From contig WGLR01000012.1 of the NCBI GenBank assembly GCA_016125475.1, positions 1 to 64,000 of the forward strand: DNA of 64,000 nt, read 5' to 3'. The translations under genes were made by a program, and so were the position numbers. Shown in pieces: positions 17,924 through 27,005 of the stretch. The stretch is from Betaproteobacteria bacterium (GTDB taxonomy: Bacteria; Pseudomonadota; Gammaproteobacteria; Burkholderiales; Ga0077523). Every line of letters begins with the position of its first letter. The first letter of the stretch is position 1. The notes beneath the pieces are model-generated. The model worked only from the letters and a program-made list of their open reading frames with translations, had not been told where the DNA came from and made no database searches.

Positions 17924-20229
17924 GTCTCGATTCGAATGGGCAGTGAACGGATTCTCTTTCCGGTCAGCGCGAAGAGCGCGTTGCAGACCGCGGGGGCAAT
18001 CGGCGGGGTGCCCGGCTCGCCCACGCCGCCGGGATGATCTGCCCCGGATGCGACGATGTGCACGTCGATGTCGGGCGTGGCGCCGAGCGTGACCATGGGG
18101 TAGTCGGTGAAATTCGACTGTTCCACGCGGCCGTCGCGGATGCTGATCTCGCCGTGCAGGGCCGCCGTGAGACCATACACGATGCCGCTCTCCATCTGCG
18201 CGACGACCGTGTCCGGGTTCACCGCGAACCCGCAGTCCACCGCGCAGGTCACGCGCCGGACGCGGACCTGCGCGTCGACGATCTCGACTTCGGCGACCTG
18301 CGCGACGATCGAATGGAAGCTCGCGACGAGCGCGATGCCGCGGCCGATGCCCGGTCCGGGCGGCGTGTCCCACGACGCGGCACGTGCCACCGTGTCGAGC
18401 ACCTGGAGGTGCCTCGGGGCATCCTGCAGCAGCGCGCGACGAAATGCGACCGGATCCTGCTTCGCGGCGGCCGCGCATTCGTCGACGAAGCACTCCGCAA
18501 ACCACGCGTTCTGGCTGTAGCCGACGCTTCTCCAGAAGCCGACGGGTACCGGCTCGTCGGCGAGAACGTGTTCGGTACGCCGGTTGGGGATCCCGTACGG
18601 CAGGTCGTAAAGGCCCTCGACCGACGTCCGGTCCTTCATCCATCCTGACGCGATCGACGGCATCAGCCGCGCGGTCAGGCTCGTGGTGCACGACTGGCTC
18701 ACGACGCGTGCGACCCACGCCGTCAGGTTGCTCCGGCTGTCCAGCGCCGCCCTCAGCCGGGCGACGGCCATGGGGCGGTAGACGTCGTGCCGCGTGTCCT
18801 CCTCGCGTGACCAGAGAAGCTGAACGGGGGTGCCGCGCAATCGGCTGGCGACGCCGACGGCCTGCATCACGACGTCGACCTCGACGCGTCGCCCGAAGCC
18901 GCCTCCGAGGTAGGGCGTGTGCACCGTGACGTTCTTGCGCGGGATGTCCGCGGCGCGGGCGGCAAACCACTTCACGAGGGTGGGGGCCTGATTGCCCACC
19001 CAGACTTCGCAGCGACCGTCTTCGTGCACGACGGCCGTGCAGTTGACGGGTTCCATGGTCGCGTGCGCGAGATACGGAGCGAAGTAGGTCGCGTCGACGA
19101 GCGCGGATGGGGCCGCGAGCGCCGCCTCGGGATCTCCGGCCGCGTCGTACACCCGGGCGTCACCGCTTCGCAGCAGGGCCAGATACCGGTCCCGCTGCGT
19201 GCGGGTGTCGTGCGTGGCGGAAGCGCCGGGTGCCCACGTGATCTCCACGGCGTCGAGTGCGGTCTTCGCACGCCAGTAGCGGTCCGCCACGACGACCACG
19301 GCGGCGGCCGAGGCGCTCGTGGCCGGAATGGACAGCACGGCGCGAACGCCCTTCCGCGCGCGTGCAGCCCGGTCGTCGAGCGACGCGACTCGCCCGCCCT
19401 GCGTGGGACTCTGCGCGATCGCGGCATACAGCATGCCGGGCAATCGCACGTCGCTGCCGAACTGTGCGGAGCCGTCCACCTTGGCGCGGACGTCGAGCCG
19501 CTGCTGCGATCTTCCGAGGACGACGAAGTCGGCCGGCTGCCTGAGGGTCACGTCTGCGGGGACAGGCGTCGTTGCAGCTTCGGCCGCGAGGTCGCCGAAG
19601 GTGGCCCACCGGCCGGTTGCGACATGCCTGACGGTTCCCGCGACTGCCGAGCATTCGTCGACCGCCGCGCCGAAGCGCCTGGCTCCGGCGGCGAGCAGCA
19701 TCGCCCGTGCGGTGGCTCCCGCGCGCCGCATCGGGAGCCACGCGTCGCGAACCCCCGTGGACCCCCCCGTCGCCTGCACACCCAGCAGTTCGCCGAAGCG
19801 GAACTGTGCGTGCCGCATGAGTTCCGCAAGCCAGCCGTGGTCGTCGGGCCGGAACGGGACCCCGTCCTCGAAGAGCGTCGCGTTCGCGTAGACGGGCGCG
19901 ACCGGTGCCTGTTCGAAGGTGACGGATGCGAAGTCGGCACCCATCTCTTCCGCGACCAGCATCGGCAGCGCGGTGGTGATGCCCTGTCCCATTTCCTGGC
20001 GCGGAACCTGGACGAGCACCTTGCCGGTCCCGTCCACCTTGATCCACGCGTTCAGTATGTGCTGGTCGCCACTCGCCACGAGGGCTTCCGGTGCCGTCAG
20101 GCGATCCGCCGGCCGGGACAGCCACCAGACCCCGAGGGCGAGACCACCGCCGGCGGCGCCGGCGGCGATCAGGAACCGGCGACGACCGGCTCCCGTGCGG
20201 ACACGCCGGGCCGATGCCTCACGCGCCAT
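17920..20229 (-). CDS. Molybdopterin-binding hydroxylase large subunit, IorB/aldehyde dehydrogenase-like, Tat-exported
   Basis: 769 residues of the xanthine dehydrogenase family, closest in layout to the isoquinoline 1-oxidoreductase beta subunit. A Tat signal (GRRRFL at 15-20, then a glycine/alanine-rich core) predicts export. Moco-binding motifs include RQEMGQGITTALPMLVAEEM, GGGFGRR and the C-terminal GVGEPGTPPIAP, whose Glu is the expected catalytic base. VDCGFAVNPD is also typical. The usual partner, a small 2Fe-2S subunit (IorA), is not adjacent on either side, nor is a cytochrome subunit. The downstream gene is an overlapping alpha/beta hydrolase. The substrate cannot be named from sequence. 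Confidence 0.87.
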   Translation of the reverse strand: MAREASARRVRTGAGRRRFLIAAGAAGGGLALGVWWLSRPADRLTAPEALVASGDQHILNAWIKVDGTGKVLVQVPRQEMGQGITTALPMLVAEEMGADFASVTFEQAPVAPVYANATLFEDGVPFRPDDHGWLAELMRHAQFRFGELLGVQATGGSTGVRDAWLPMRRAGATARAMLLAAGARRFGAAVDECSAVAGTVRHVATGRWATFGDLAAEAATTPVPADVTLRQPADFVVLGRSQQRLDVRAKVDGSAQFGSDVRLPGMLYAAIAQSPTQGGRVASLDDRAARARKGVRAVLSIPATSASAAAVVVVADRYWRAKTALDAVEITWAPGASATHDTRTQRDRYLALLRSGDARVYDAAGDPEAALAAPSALVDATYFAPYLAHATMEPVNCTAVVHEDGRCEVWVGNQAPTLVKWFAARAADIPRKNVTVHTPYLGGGFGRRVEVDVVMQAVGVASRLRGTPVQLLWSREEDTRHDVYRPMAVARLRAALDSRSNLTAWVARVVSQSCTTSLTARLMPSIASGWMKDRTSVEGLYDLPYGIPNRRTEHVLADEPVPVGFWRSVGYSQNAWFAECFVDECAAAAKQDPVAFRRALLQDAPRHLQVLDTVARAASWDTPPGPGIGRGIALVASFHSIVAQVAEVEIVDAQVRVRRVTCAVDCGFAVNPDTVVAQMESGIVYGLTAALHGEISIRDGRVEQSNFTDYPMVTLGATPDIDVHIVASGADHPGGVGEPGTPPIAPAVCNALFALTGKRIRSLPIRIET

Positions 20230-20656
20230 GCCGTGCTCCCGAAGGACAGGTTCGCCGCCCGGGGAGCACCGGCAACGTGCGCGGGATTCCGGGGCGGGTC
20301 CGGTGGTGACGACGATTCCTGCGCATCGGCCTCCCGGGTGCCGGTTCGATGTCCGCGGGCTTGCCGTCGGGCGTGAGCAGGATCAACGGGATCTCCCTGG
20401 AAGCGGGGCGGGATTCGTCTCCGACAGCCCGTTCGTGCACGATCCGTCGATGCGCAGGGCACTGCCGTGAACCGTGGTCCGATGATAGGGAAGGCCGGCT
20501 GCGCCGGCCAGCCGGGCGGGCGTCGACCGAACGCCCGCTCGCCGGGGATTGTCTGCTAACGTACGTCCGCCGATCGTCGGTGCCGGGCGGCGGGTGCGTG
20601 GGCCTGGCGGAGCATTCATCCGTTCGCAGAACGCAGAAGACGAAGGACCGAGTGTC
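20230..20656. other. 427-bp intergenic region before terC
   Basis: This divergent region holds no gene I can support. A minus-strand frame (about 20219-20462) is open but has no recognisable features. I looked for the manganese-sensing yybP-ykoY element often found before TerC genes and did not see its conserved core. Confidence 0.35.
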
Positions 20657-21412
20657 ATGGAATGGCTGGACTGGCTGACGGACCCGCACGCGTGGATCGC
20701 CCTGGCGACGCTCGCGGCGATCGAGATCGTGCTCGGGGTCGACAACATCATCTTCATCTCGATCCTCGTCGGTCGCCTGCCGCCCGAGAAGCGCAACCTG
20801 GCCCGCACGCTCGGCCTGGGGGCCGCGATGGTGTCCCGTCTCATCCTGCTCTTCACGCTCGCGTGGGTCATGCGGCTCACTTCGCCGTTCTTCACGATCT
20901 TCGAGCGCGGCATATCGGGGCGGGACCTCATCCTGGTCGGCGGCGGCCTGTTCCTGCTCTGGAAGAGCGTGCACGAGATCCACAATTCGCTCGAGGGGGA
21001 GGAACACGCCGACGCGAACGCGGGCGCCGCGGTCGCGGCCTCGTTCGGCGGGGTGCTCGTGCAGATCGCCGTCATCGACATCGTGTTCTCGCTGGACTCC
21101 GTGATCACTGCCGTCGGCATGGTCGATCACCTCGCGATCATGGTCCTCGCGATCATCCTCGCGGTGGGCGTGATGCTGTTCGCGGCGCGCTTCATCGGCG
21201 AATTCGTGGACCGGCATCCGACGATCAAGATGCTCGCGCTGTCGTTCCTCATCGTCGTGGGCGTGACCCTGATCGCGGACGGCCTCGGGTTCCACATTCC
21301 CAAGGGCTACATCTATTTCGCGATGGCGTTCTCCGTCGGCGTCGAGATGCTGAACATCCGGGTGCGTGCCCACACGCGGGCGGTCCGGCTGCGCAAGCCC
21401 GACGAACCGTGA
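20657..21412 (+). CDS. TerC family integral membrane protein
   Basis: 251 residues, about seven membrane helices. Two repeated signature blocks carry the acidic residues thought to handle metal: IEIVLGVDNIIFISILVGRL (D29) and IDIVFSLDSVITAVGM. The start MEWLDWLTDPHAWIALATLA is typical. TerC relatives such as Alx and MeeF export manganese and load metalloproteins during secretion; older names link them to tellurite. It appears to be a single-gene unit, convergent with sixA. The specific metal is inferred from family only. Confidence 0.9.
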   Translation: MEWLDWLTDPHAWIALATLAAIEIVLGVDNIIFISILVGRLPPEKRNLARTLGLGAAMVSRLILLFTLAWVMRLTSPFFTIFERGISGRDLILVGGGLFLLWKSVHEIHNSLEGEEHADANAGAAVAASFGGVLVQIAVIDIVFSLDSVITAVGMVDHLAIMVLAIILAVGVMLFAARFIGEFVDRHPTIKMLALSFLIVVGVTLIADGLGFHIPKGYIYFAMAFSVGVEMLNIRVRAHTRAVRLRKPDEP

Positions 21413-21439
21413 CACCGGGCCGGGGTCGCCGTGCCGGCG

Positions 21440-21892
21440 TTACACCAGATCCGGATTCACCACCGCGCGGACGACGACCTGCGCATCCTCGCCCCGCACT
21501 CGGTGCGTAAGCCACCAGATGCCGCCCTTCCTGATGCTCCACGGCATCGGCTCGCCCGCGAGCAGCAGCGACACTGCCAGGCCCAACGTCGGCTGGTGCC
21601 CGACGACGAGCACGGCGCCTGGCGCTTCCGGCCAGCCCGATGCGGCGAGTACGGATTCCGGCTGGGCTCCCGGTGCGATCGCGTCGACTGTCTCGAACGT
21701 GTTCGTGAGCGCCTCCACCGTCTCCCGGGCCCGCGTGGCAGGGCTCACGAGGATCCGGGTGTGCTTCGGCAGACGCGACTGCAGCCACCGGGCGACTGCC
21801 TCCGCCTGCTTGTGACCCTTCGGCGTCAGGCGTCGCGTCATGTCCGGGATGCCGTCGAATGCGTCCGCATGACGCCAGAGAATGAGATCCAA
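21440..21892 (-). CDS. sixA: Phosphohistidine phosphatase SixA-like
   Basis: 150 residues, histidine phosphatase superfamily. The catalytic motif is at the N-terminus (LILWRHADA, phospho-accepting His at residue 8), with SPATRARETVEAL and VVGHQPTLG carrying the second Arg and His. I place the start at a TTG (21892), because GAGAGG stands 7 bases before it and the SixA fold then begins at residue 1; the upstream ATG at 21940 would overlap the CYTH/CHAD gene by 37 bp. E. coli SixA removes phosphate from the PTS protein NPr. Here it is the last gene of yggX-ppk1-CHAD-sixA. Confidence 0.88.
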   Translation of the reverse strand: MDLILWRHADAFDGIPDMTRRLTPKGHKQAEAVARWLQSRLPKHTRILVSPATRARETVEALTNTFETVDAIAPGAQPESVLAASGWPEAPGAVLVVGHQPTLGLAVSLLLAGEPMPWSIRKGGIWWLTHRVRGEDAQVVVRAVVNPDLV

Positions 21893-21903
21893 GTGCGTTC
21901 CTC

Positions 21904-23436
21904 TCACCAGTAAGGTTTCAGCCGCTTGAAGCGGCGCCACGCGTCATCGAAATGCACGAGCCCGTTCTGGGCACGCGCGTGCGTCCATCCGCGGATGATG
22001 CCCGCTCCGTATGACGATCCCGCGGTGCCGAGGCTCGCCGGCTGCAGCAGGCGCGCCGTCACGGCGGCATCGTTCAGGGCACCGAGAATGTCCTGCAGTT
22101 CGGCGCTTCCCGACGCGAAGCGGCGGACGGATCTGGCAGGATGGATTCCCGCGAAGAACTCGACGATGTAGCGCAGTTTCTTGATCTCGATGCGCAGTGC
22201 GTGCAGGGAGGCCGGTTCGTCACGGTCGGCCGCCTTGCCCCTGCGACGCACCCGCCCGCACTGGCGTGCGAGCAGCCAGGACGCGAGCGCGTCGAGAGGC
22301 GACTCCGCAGTTGGGACTTTCCCGTTCGTGTCCACGGATCCCTCCCACGGTGCTTCCACCATCAGCATCGCGAGGTCGAGGAGGAGCGCGGGATATTCGC
22401 GTGCAGCAAATGCGTCACGCGCGACGTCGCGCGCCTTCGCCTGTCTCTCGTGCGCAGCCGTTGCGACGGCGTCCAGTCCCGGCTCTTCCGCGAAGGCCGC
22501 GCGCACGGGCGGCAGCGTCTCGGTGAGAAAGACGTCCCAGTCGCGAGAATGACCCAGTGCGACCCCGAGCGCCCGGAACCGCTGGGCCACGTCGTTCACG
22601 ATGGCCTTCGGCACGACCGGGCGGAACACGCTGAACGCCGAGCGCAGGCGCCGAATCGCGACGCGGGCCTGGTGCACGTATTCCGGGTCGTCACTGTCCA
22701 GCACGCCCTGGTCGTTGGCCTGCAGGTGCGTCGTGCAGTTGGCGACGATCGCGCGGAATGCTTGCGTGCCGGTCATGGACCGCTCGAGCCGGGGGGCGGT
22801 CGCCTTGACGGGATGGGCGGTCGTCGCGTTCGCGAGGGCATAGCCGCGTTCGGCCTTGCTCGCGTTCTCGAGCCGGAAGCCGATGGTTTCCAGGAGCGTT
22901 CTCGCGAACGCGAAGAGGTGCCGCGGAGAGCCCTCGATCAGTTCGAGTTCGATCTCGTGCAGGGGCAGCGTCGCGTCACCGGCAGAGATGGTGCCTTCGT
23001 CGAGCGCGAGTTCGGCCGTCTCGCCTGGAGCGATCTCGACGATCCGGGTCGAACGCCTGAAGTCCGTCGTGAAGACCGGTGCCAGGCGGCTGCGGAAGTG
23101 GGCGTCGGCAAAGAGGTCGGCAGCCGGGGTGACCAGGAGCGCGGGCACGTTGAGCAGCTGCGCGACCGCCTCCGCCTCGAACTCCTGTCTCTCGTGCAGG
23201 CCCGACTCGACGCCTCCTCCGCACTTGAAGGTCTGGATCCAGCGGCTGCGCAGACGCCGCAGTCGCAGAGCGGCGTTCATGCGCCGGAGCGCCTGGTCCG
23301 GCGTGTCGTAGTAGACGCTGTGCAGGGTGCGGGTGACCGGGCGTGTCTTCGAGACCTGCCTGAGATGTGCGCTGCGTCTCAGCGAGGCGAGGGCGGCGGG
23401 TGAGGCGACGAGCTTGAGTTCGATCTCGGTGGTCAT
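21904..23436 (-). CDS. CYTH and CHAD domain protein (polyphosphate-associated)
   Basis: 510 residues. The N-terminal CYTH domain (about 1-205) starts [20 protein letters not shown] with the ExExK triphosphate-binding motif (E4, E6, K8), then VYYDTPDQALRRMNAALRLR and IVEIAPGETAELALDEG. A C-terminal CHAD domain (about 220-505) is helical and rich in His/Arg, with VHQARVAIRRLRSAFSVFRP and LHALRIEIKKLRYIVEFF. CYTH enzymes cleave inorganic triphosphate, and CHAD domains bind polyphosphate. An upstream in-frame extension into ppk1 was rejected because CYTH proteins begin at this motif. It lies 49 bp after ppk1 and 11 bp before sixA. Confidence 0.91.
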   Translation of the reverse strand: MTTEIELKLVASPAALASLRRSAHLRQVSKTRPVTRTLHSVYYDTPDQALRRMNAALRLRRLRSRWIQTFKCGGGVESGLHERQEFEAEAVAQLLNVPALLVTPAADLFADAHFRSRLAPVFTTDFRRSTRIVEIAPGETAELALDEGTISAGDATLPLHEIELELIEGSPRHLFAFARTLLETIGFRLENASKAERGYALANATTAHPVKATAPRLERSMTGTQAFRAIVANCTTHLQANDQGVLDSDDPEYVHQARVAIRRLRSAFSVFRPVVPKAIVNDVAQRFRALGVALGHSRDWDVFLTETLPPVRAAFAEEPGLDAVATAAHERQAKARDVARDAFAAREYPALLLDLAMLMVEAPWEGSVDTNGKVPTAESPLDALASWLLARQCGRVRRRGKAADRDEPASLHALRIEIKKLRYIVEFFAGIHPARSVRRFASGSAELQDILGALNDAAVTARLLQPASLGTAGSSYGAGIIRGWTHARAQNGLVHFDDAWRRFKRLKPYW

Positions 23437-23485
23437 GGGGCGGGCGTATCGTGTCGCAGCGAACCGCGAGTTCCGCCGGGGAGCC

Positions 23486-25651
23486 TCAGAGGCCCGGGCC
23501 CTGCTTCGCGGAGAGTTCGCCGAGCAGTTCGAGCTGGGCGGTGTGTGCACGCCTGCCACCGGGCTCGCGACGCCGATAGTGCCCGTCGGCATCCATGTCC
23601 CAGGCCTGCGTGTTGTCCTCCAGATAAGGCTTCAGCCCTTCCGCGACGACGCGTCGCTTGAGCTTCCGGTCGAGGATGGGGAAGCACAGCTCGATCCTGC
23701 GGAAGAAGTTGCGGTCCATCCAGTCGGCGCTCGAGAGATAGACCGAATCCGTCGACCGGAAGAAGAAGATCCGGTTGTGTTCGAGGAAGCGGCCGATGAT
23801 CGAGCAGACCCGGATGTTCTCCGACAGGCCGGGTATGCCGGGGCGCAGCGCGCAGACCCCCCGCACGATGAGGTTGATCTTCACGCCTGCCCGTGATGCC
23901 TCGTAGAGCTCGAAGATGATCTCGGGCTCGAGCAGCGCGTTCATCTTCGCCGTGATTCCTGCGGGACGGCCGGCCCGTGCCTCGGCGGCCTCGTGCGCGA
24001 TCGCCTCGATCAGCTTCGCGTGCAGGTCGAAGGGCGACTGCCACACGTGCGTGTGATGACCGGCCTTGCCGAGGCCCGTGAGCTGCATGAACATGTCGTT
24101 CACGTCGGCGGTCATGTCGGGGTCGCAGCTGAACAGGCCGAAGTCGGTGTAGAGCGTCGCGGTGCGGGAGTGGTAGTTGCCCGTGCCGAGGTGCACGTAG
24201 CGCACCAGGCGGTTGTCCTCGCGGCGCACGACCATCGCCATCTTCGCGTGCGTCTTGTGACCGACCACGCCGTACACGACGTGCGCGCCGACTTCCTCGA
24301 GTCGCGATGCCCAGTTGATGTTGGCTTCCTCGTCGAAACGCGCGAGCAGTTCCACGACGACGGTCACGGCCTTGCCGTTGCGCGCGGCCGTGATGAGGTG
24401 GCGCATCAGTTCGGAGTCCGCGCCGGTCCGGTAGACCGTCTGCTTGATCGCGACGACTTTCGGGTCCGTGGCCGCCTGCTCGATGAACCGTATCACGGGC
24501 TTGAAGGACTGGAACGGGTGGTGCAGGAGAATGTCGCCCTTGCGTATCGCGGCGAAGATGTCCTCGCGTTTCGCGATCTGGGGGGGCACGCCTGCCGCGA
24601 ACGGCCGGAACTTGAGGTCCGGCCGGTCCACGCTGTCCGGTACCTGCATGAGACGCACGAGGTTCACGGGTCCGCTCACCTGGTACAGGTCGTCCCGGCC
24701 GAGCCCGAACTGCTGCAGCAGGAAGTCGGACATGTGCGGCGGGCAGAGATCCGCGACCTCCAGACGCACCGCATCGCCGAAATGCCGCTGGGGCAGCTCC
24801 CCCTGCAGTGCCGTCCGCAGGTTCTTGATTTCCTCCTCGTCCACGAAGAGGTCGCTGTTTCGCGTGACGCGGAACTGGTAGCAGCCCTTCACTTCCATGC
24901 CCGCAAACAGCTCGTTCACGTGCGCGTGCAGGATCGAGGACAGGAAGACGAACCCGTAGCGGCAGTCTGCGATCTCGTCCGGCAGCAGGATGAACCGCGG
25001 GAGCGCACGTGGCGCCTGCACGATCGCGGTGCCCGACTTGCGCCCGAACGCGTCCTTGCCGGCGAGCTCGACCGCGAAGTTGAGGCTCTTGTTGAGCAGC
25101 CGCGGGAAGGGGTGTGCGGGATCGAGCCCGAGCGGTGTCAGGACGGGCATCACCTCGTTCAGGAAGTAGTCGTGGATCCAGGCACGCTGTGCGTCGTTCC
25201 ACTCGTTGCGACGCAGGAACCGGATGTCCTCGGCCGCCAGCGCGGGCAGCACTTCCTCGTTGAAGATGTCGTACTGCCGCTGGACGAGCTCGTGCGCGCG
25301 GATCGCGACCTCCCTCAGGACGTCGCGCGTGCTCATGCCGTCGGGGCCCGGCGTTTCCGCGCGCAGAGCGATCTGCGCCTTGAGGCCGGCCACGCGGATC
25401 TCGAAGAATTCGTCGAGGTTGCTGCCCACGATGCACAGGAATCGCAGCCGCTCCAGCAGCGGGGCGCCCGAATCCTGCGCCTGCGCGAGCACGCGCCGGT
25501 TGAACTCGAGCTGGCCGAGTTCACGGTTCAGGAAGTGGCGGGGCTCGGTTTCACGCTGGCCGCCGCTGGCGCGCAGGGCGCCCAGACTGACGACGCCCTC
25601 TCCGGCTTGCACGGTGTCCGATTCCGCGGGAAGGTCGGAAGGGGCTGTCAT
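23486..25651 (-). CDS. ppk1: Polyphosphate kinase 1
   Basis: 721 residues; makes polyphosphate from ATP and can run in reverse. N domain: HFLNRELGQLEFNRRVLAQA and FLCIVGSNLDEFFEIRVAGL. The head domain and two phospholipase-D-like C domains follow. The autophosphorylated histidine is in VVGHKTHAKMAMVVRRED (H468 by my count), and YVHLGTGNYHSRTATLYTDF with CALRPGIPGLSENIRV complete the active site. A prefix of about 35 residues makes it slightly longer than usual. yggX lies 12 bp upstream and the CYTH/CHAD gene 49 bp downstream; all appear to be one operon. Confidence 0.96.
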   Translation of the reverse strand: MTAPSDLPAESDTVQAGEGVVSLGALRASGGQRETEPRHFLNRELGQLEFNRRVLAQAQDSGAPLLERLRFLCIVGSNLDEFFEIRVAGLKAQIALRAETPGPDGMSTRDVLREVAIRAHELVQRQYDIFNEEVLPALAAEDIRFLRRNEWNDAQRAWIHDYFLNEVMPVLTPLGLDPAHPFPRLLNKSLNFAVELAGKDAFGRKSGTAIVQAPRALPRFILLPDEIADCRYGFVFLSSILHAHVNELFAGMEVKGCYQFRVTRNSDLFVDEEEIKNLRTALQGELPQRHFGDAVRLEVADLCPPHMSDFLLQQFGLGRDDLYQVSGPVNLVRLMQVPDSVDRPDLKFRPFAAGVPPQIAKREDIFAAIRKGDILLHHPFQSFKPVIRFIEQAATDPKVVAIKQTVYRTGADSELMRHLITAARNGKAVTVVVELLARFDEEANINWASRLEEVGAHVVYGVVGHKTHAKMAMVVRREDNRLVRYVHLGTGNYHSRTATLYTDFGLFSCDPDMTADVNDMFMQLTGLGKAGHHTHVWQSPFDLHAKLIEAIAHEAAEARAGRPAGITAKMNALLEPEIIFELYEASRAGVKINLIVRGVCALRPGIPGLSENIRVCSIIGRFLEHNRIFFFRSTDSVYLSSADWMDRNFFRRIELCFPILDRKLKRRVVAEGLKPYLEDNTQAWDMDADGHYRRREPGGRRAHTAQLELLGELSAKQGPGL

Positions 25652-25663
25652 GCGGGCGGAGCG

Positions 25664-25939
25664 TCAACGTCCGTCGGGAGAGACGTAGCCGCTCGCGCGG
25701 TCCGCACCCTCGCCGAAGAAGTGCCGTTCCATCTGTTCGGCGAGGTACTGCCGGGCCTTCCTGTCCGCGAGATTGAGGCGGTTCTCGTTCACGAGCATCT
25801 TCTGGTGTTCGAGCCACGCCTGCCAGGCCTCCTTCGACACCGACTCGAAGATGCGCTGGCCCAGCGGGCCGGGATAAGGGGGAGCTGCGAGGCCTTCGGC
25901 CTCGCGTCCGAGCTTGATGCAGTGCACCATGCGTGTCAT
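25664..25939 (-). CDS. yggX: Probable Fe(2+)-trafficking protein YggX
   Basis: 91 residues. The sequence [20 protein letters not shown] matches the YggX N-terminus with its single conserved Cys. [20 protein letters not shown] and [20 protein letters not shown] are the other signature blocks. The start is placed at the ATG nearest the family N-terminus; a longer open frame upstream has no similarity. YggX protects iron-sulfur clusters from oxidation and is thought to pass iron. In many betaproteobacteria it stands elsewhere; here it heads the ppk1 operon, 12 bp before it. Confidence 0.93.
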   Translation of the reverse strand: MTRMVHCIKLGREAEGLAAPPYPGPLGQRIFESVSKEAWQAWLEHQKMLVNENRLNLADRKARQYLAEQMERHFFGEGADRASGYVSPDGR

Positions 25940-26085
25940 GGCGTAGTCCTGTCGGCCCATGGGCCTTGCGTGTGTATACGGATCACGGATTATCTGGAAA
26001 CGTCGCGATTGCGTAAACCGCGCACTCGCGCGAAAGTCATGGATCCCCGTGCGCCTGCTCCCGACTCCGGAAGCGATGCAGAGAG

Positions 26086-26976
26086 ATGACGTTGAACGCC
26101 TACCTCGGCCCCCTGCGACTGCCATTCCTCCTGCTTACGCCTGCCTGCCTCCTCGTGGGGCTCGCCGTCGCGCACCGCGCGCAGGCCCCGCTCGCGGGTG
26201 TCCGGATCGCGCTCGTCCTCATCGGCGGGCTCGCCGCGCACGTGAGCGTCAACGCCTTCAACGAATACCTCGACTTCCGCAGCGGGCTCGATGCCCGCAC
26301 GGTGCGCACGCCCTTCAGCGGCGGGAGCGGTGCGCTGCCGGGACGTCCGGATCTCGCGCCATTCGCCCTCCTCGTGGCAGTCGGCGCGCTCGGCGTCACG
26401 ATCGCGGTCGGGCTGTACTTCGTGCGACTGCACGGGAGCGAACTGCTGCCGATCGGGTTGCTGGGCGTCCTGCTCGTCCTCACCTACACGACCTGGCTCA
26501 CGCGCCATCCCGTGCTGTGCCTCCTCGCGCCTGGACTCGGTTTCGGCCCGCTCATGGTCGTCGGAACGGAAGTCGCCCTCACGGGCCGGTACACGGCGAC
26601 AGGGCTCGCTGCGTCGCTCGTTCCCCTGTTCCTCGTGAGTGACCTGCTGCTGCTCAACCAGTTCCCCGACGCCGAGGCGGACAGGTCCGTCGGGCGGCGT
26701 CACGCTCTCATCGCGTGGGGCCCGCATCGTGCGGCGTGGCTGTTCGCGGCGTTCCTCGCCTGCGCGTACGGAGCGCTCGTCGTGTCGGTGCTCGCCGGGG
26801 CGCTCCCGCTCCCGGCGATGGTCGCGGGGCTCACGGCGCCGATCGCCGTCGTCCTCGCCGCCGGCGTCGTGCGCCACGCGGCGGACGTGCCGCGTCTGCT
26901 GCGTTACATGGCGCTGAACGTCGTCGTGTGTCTCGTCACCCCCGTGCTGCTGGCGACGGGCCTCGTGCTCGGCTGA
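26086..26976 (+). CDS. UbiA-family prenyltransferase (MenA-like)
   Basis: 296 residues, eight to nine membrane helices. The first Asp-rich motif is [11 protein letters not shown] (N59, D63, D69), and the second, in a cytoplasmic loop, is [15 protein letters not shown]. Both bind prenyl diphosphate through magnesium. The fold and first motif resemble MenA (1,4-dihydroxy-2-naphthoate prenyltransferase) more than UbiA. No other menaquinone gene is in the window, so the aromatic acceptor is uncertain. It is divergent from yggX (146 bp apart) and converges with argA, ending 29 bp before its stop. Confidence 0.82.
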   Translation: MTLNAYLGPLRLPFLLLTPACLLVGLAVAHRAQAPLAGVRIALVLIGGLAAHVSVNAFNEYLDFRSGLDARTVRTPFSGGSGALPGRPDLAPFALLVAVGALGVTIAVGLYFVRLHGSELLPIGLLGVLLVLTYTTWLTRHPVLCLLAPGLGFGPLMVVGTEVALTGRYTATGLAASLVPLFLVSDLLLLNQFPDAEADRSVGRRHALIAWGPHRAAWLFAAFLACAYGALVVSVLAGALPLPAMVAGLTAPIAVVLAAGVVRHAADVPRLLRYMALNVVVCLVTPVLLATGLVLG

Positions 26977-27005
26977 GGCGCGTCCGGCGGAGCCGGCCCG
27001 TGCGT

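Noticed and set aside
20219..20462. Possible small gene upstream of the molybdopterin hydroxylase
   Set aside because: A minus-strand frame containing SREIPLILLTPDGKPADIEP looks somewhat protein-like, but there is no clear start, ribosome site or recognisable family, so I did not list it as a gene.
20500..20656. yybP-ykoY manganese riboswitch before terC
   Set aside because: TerC genes often have this element, so I looked for its conserved core; it is not present.
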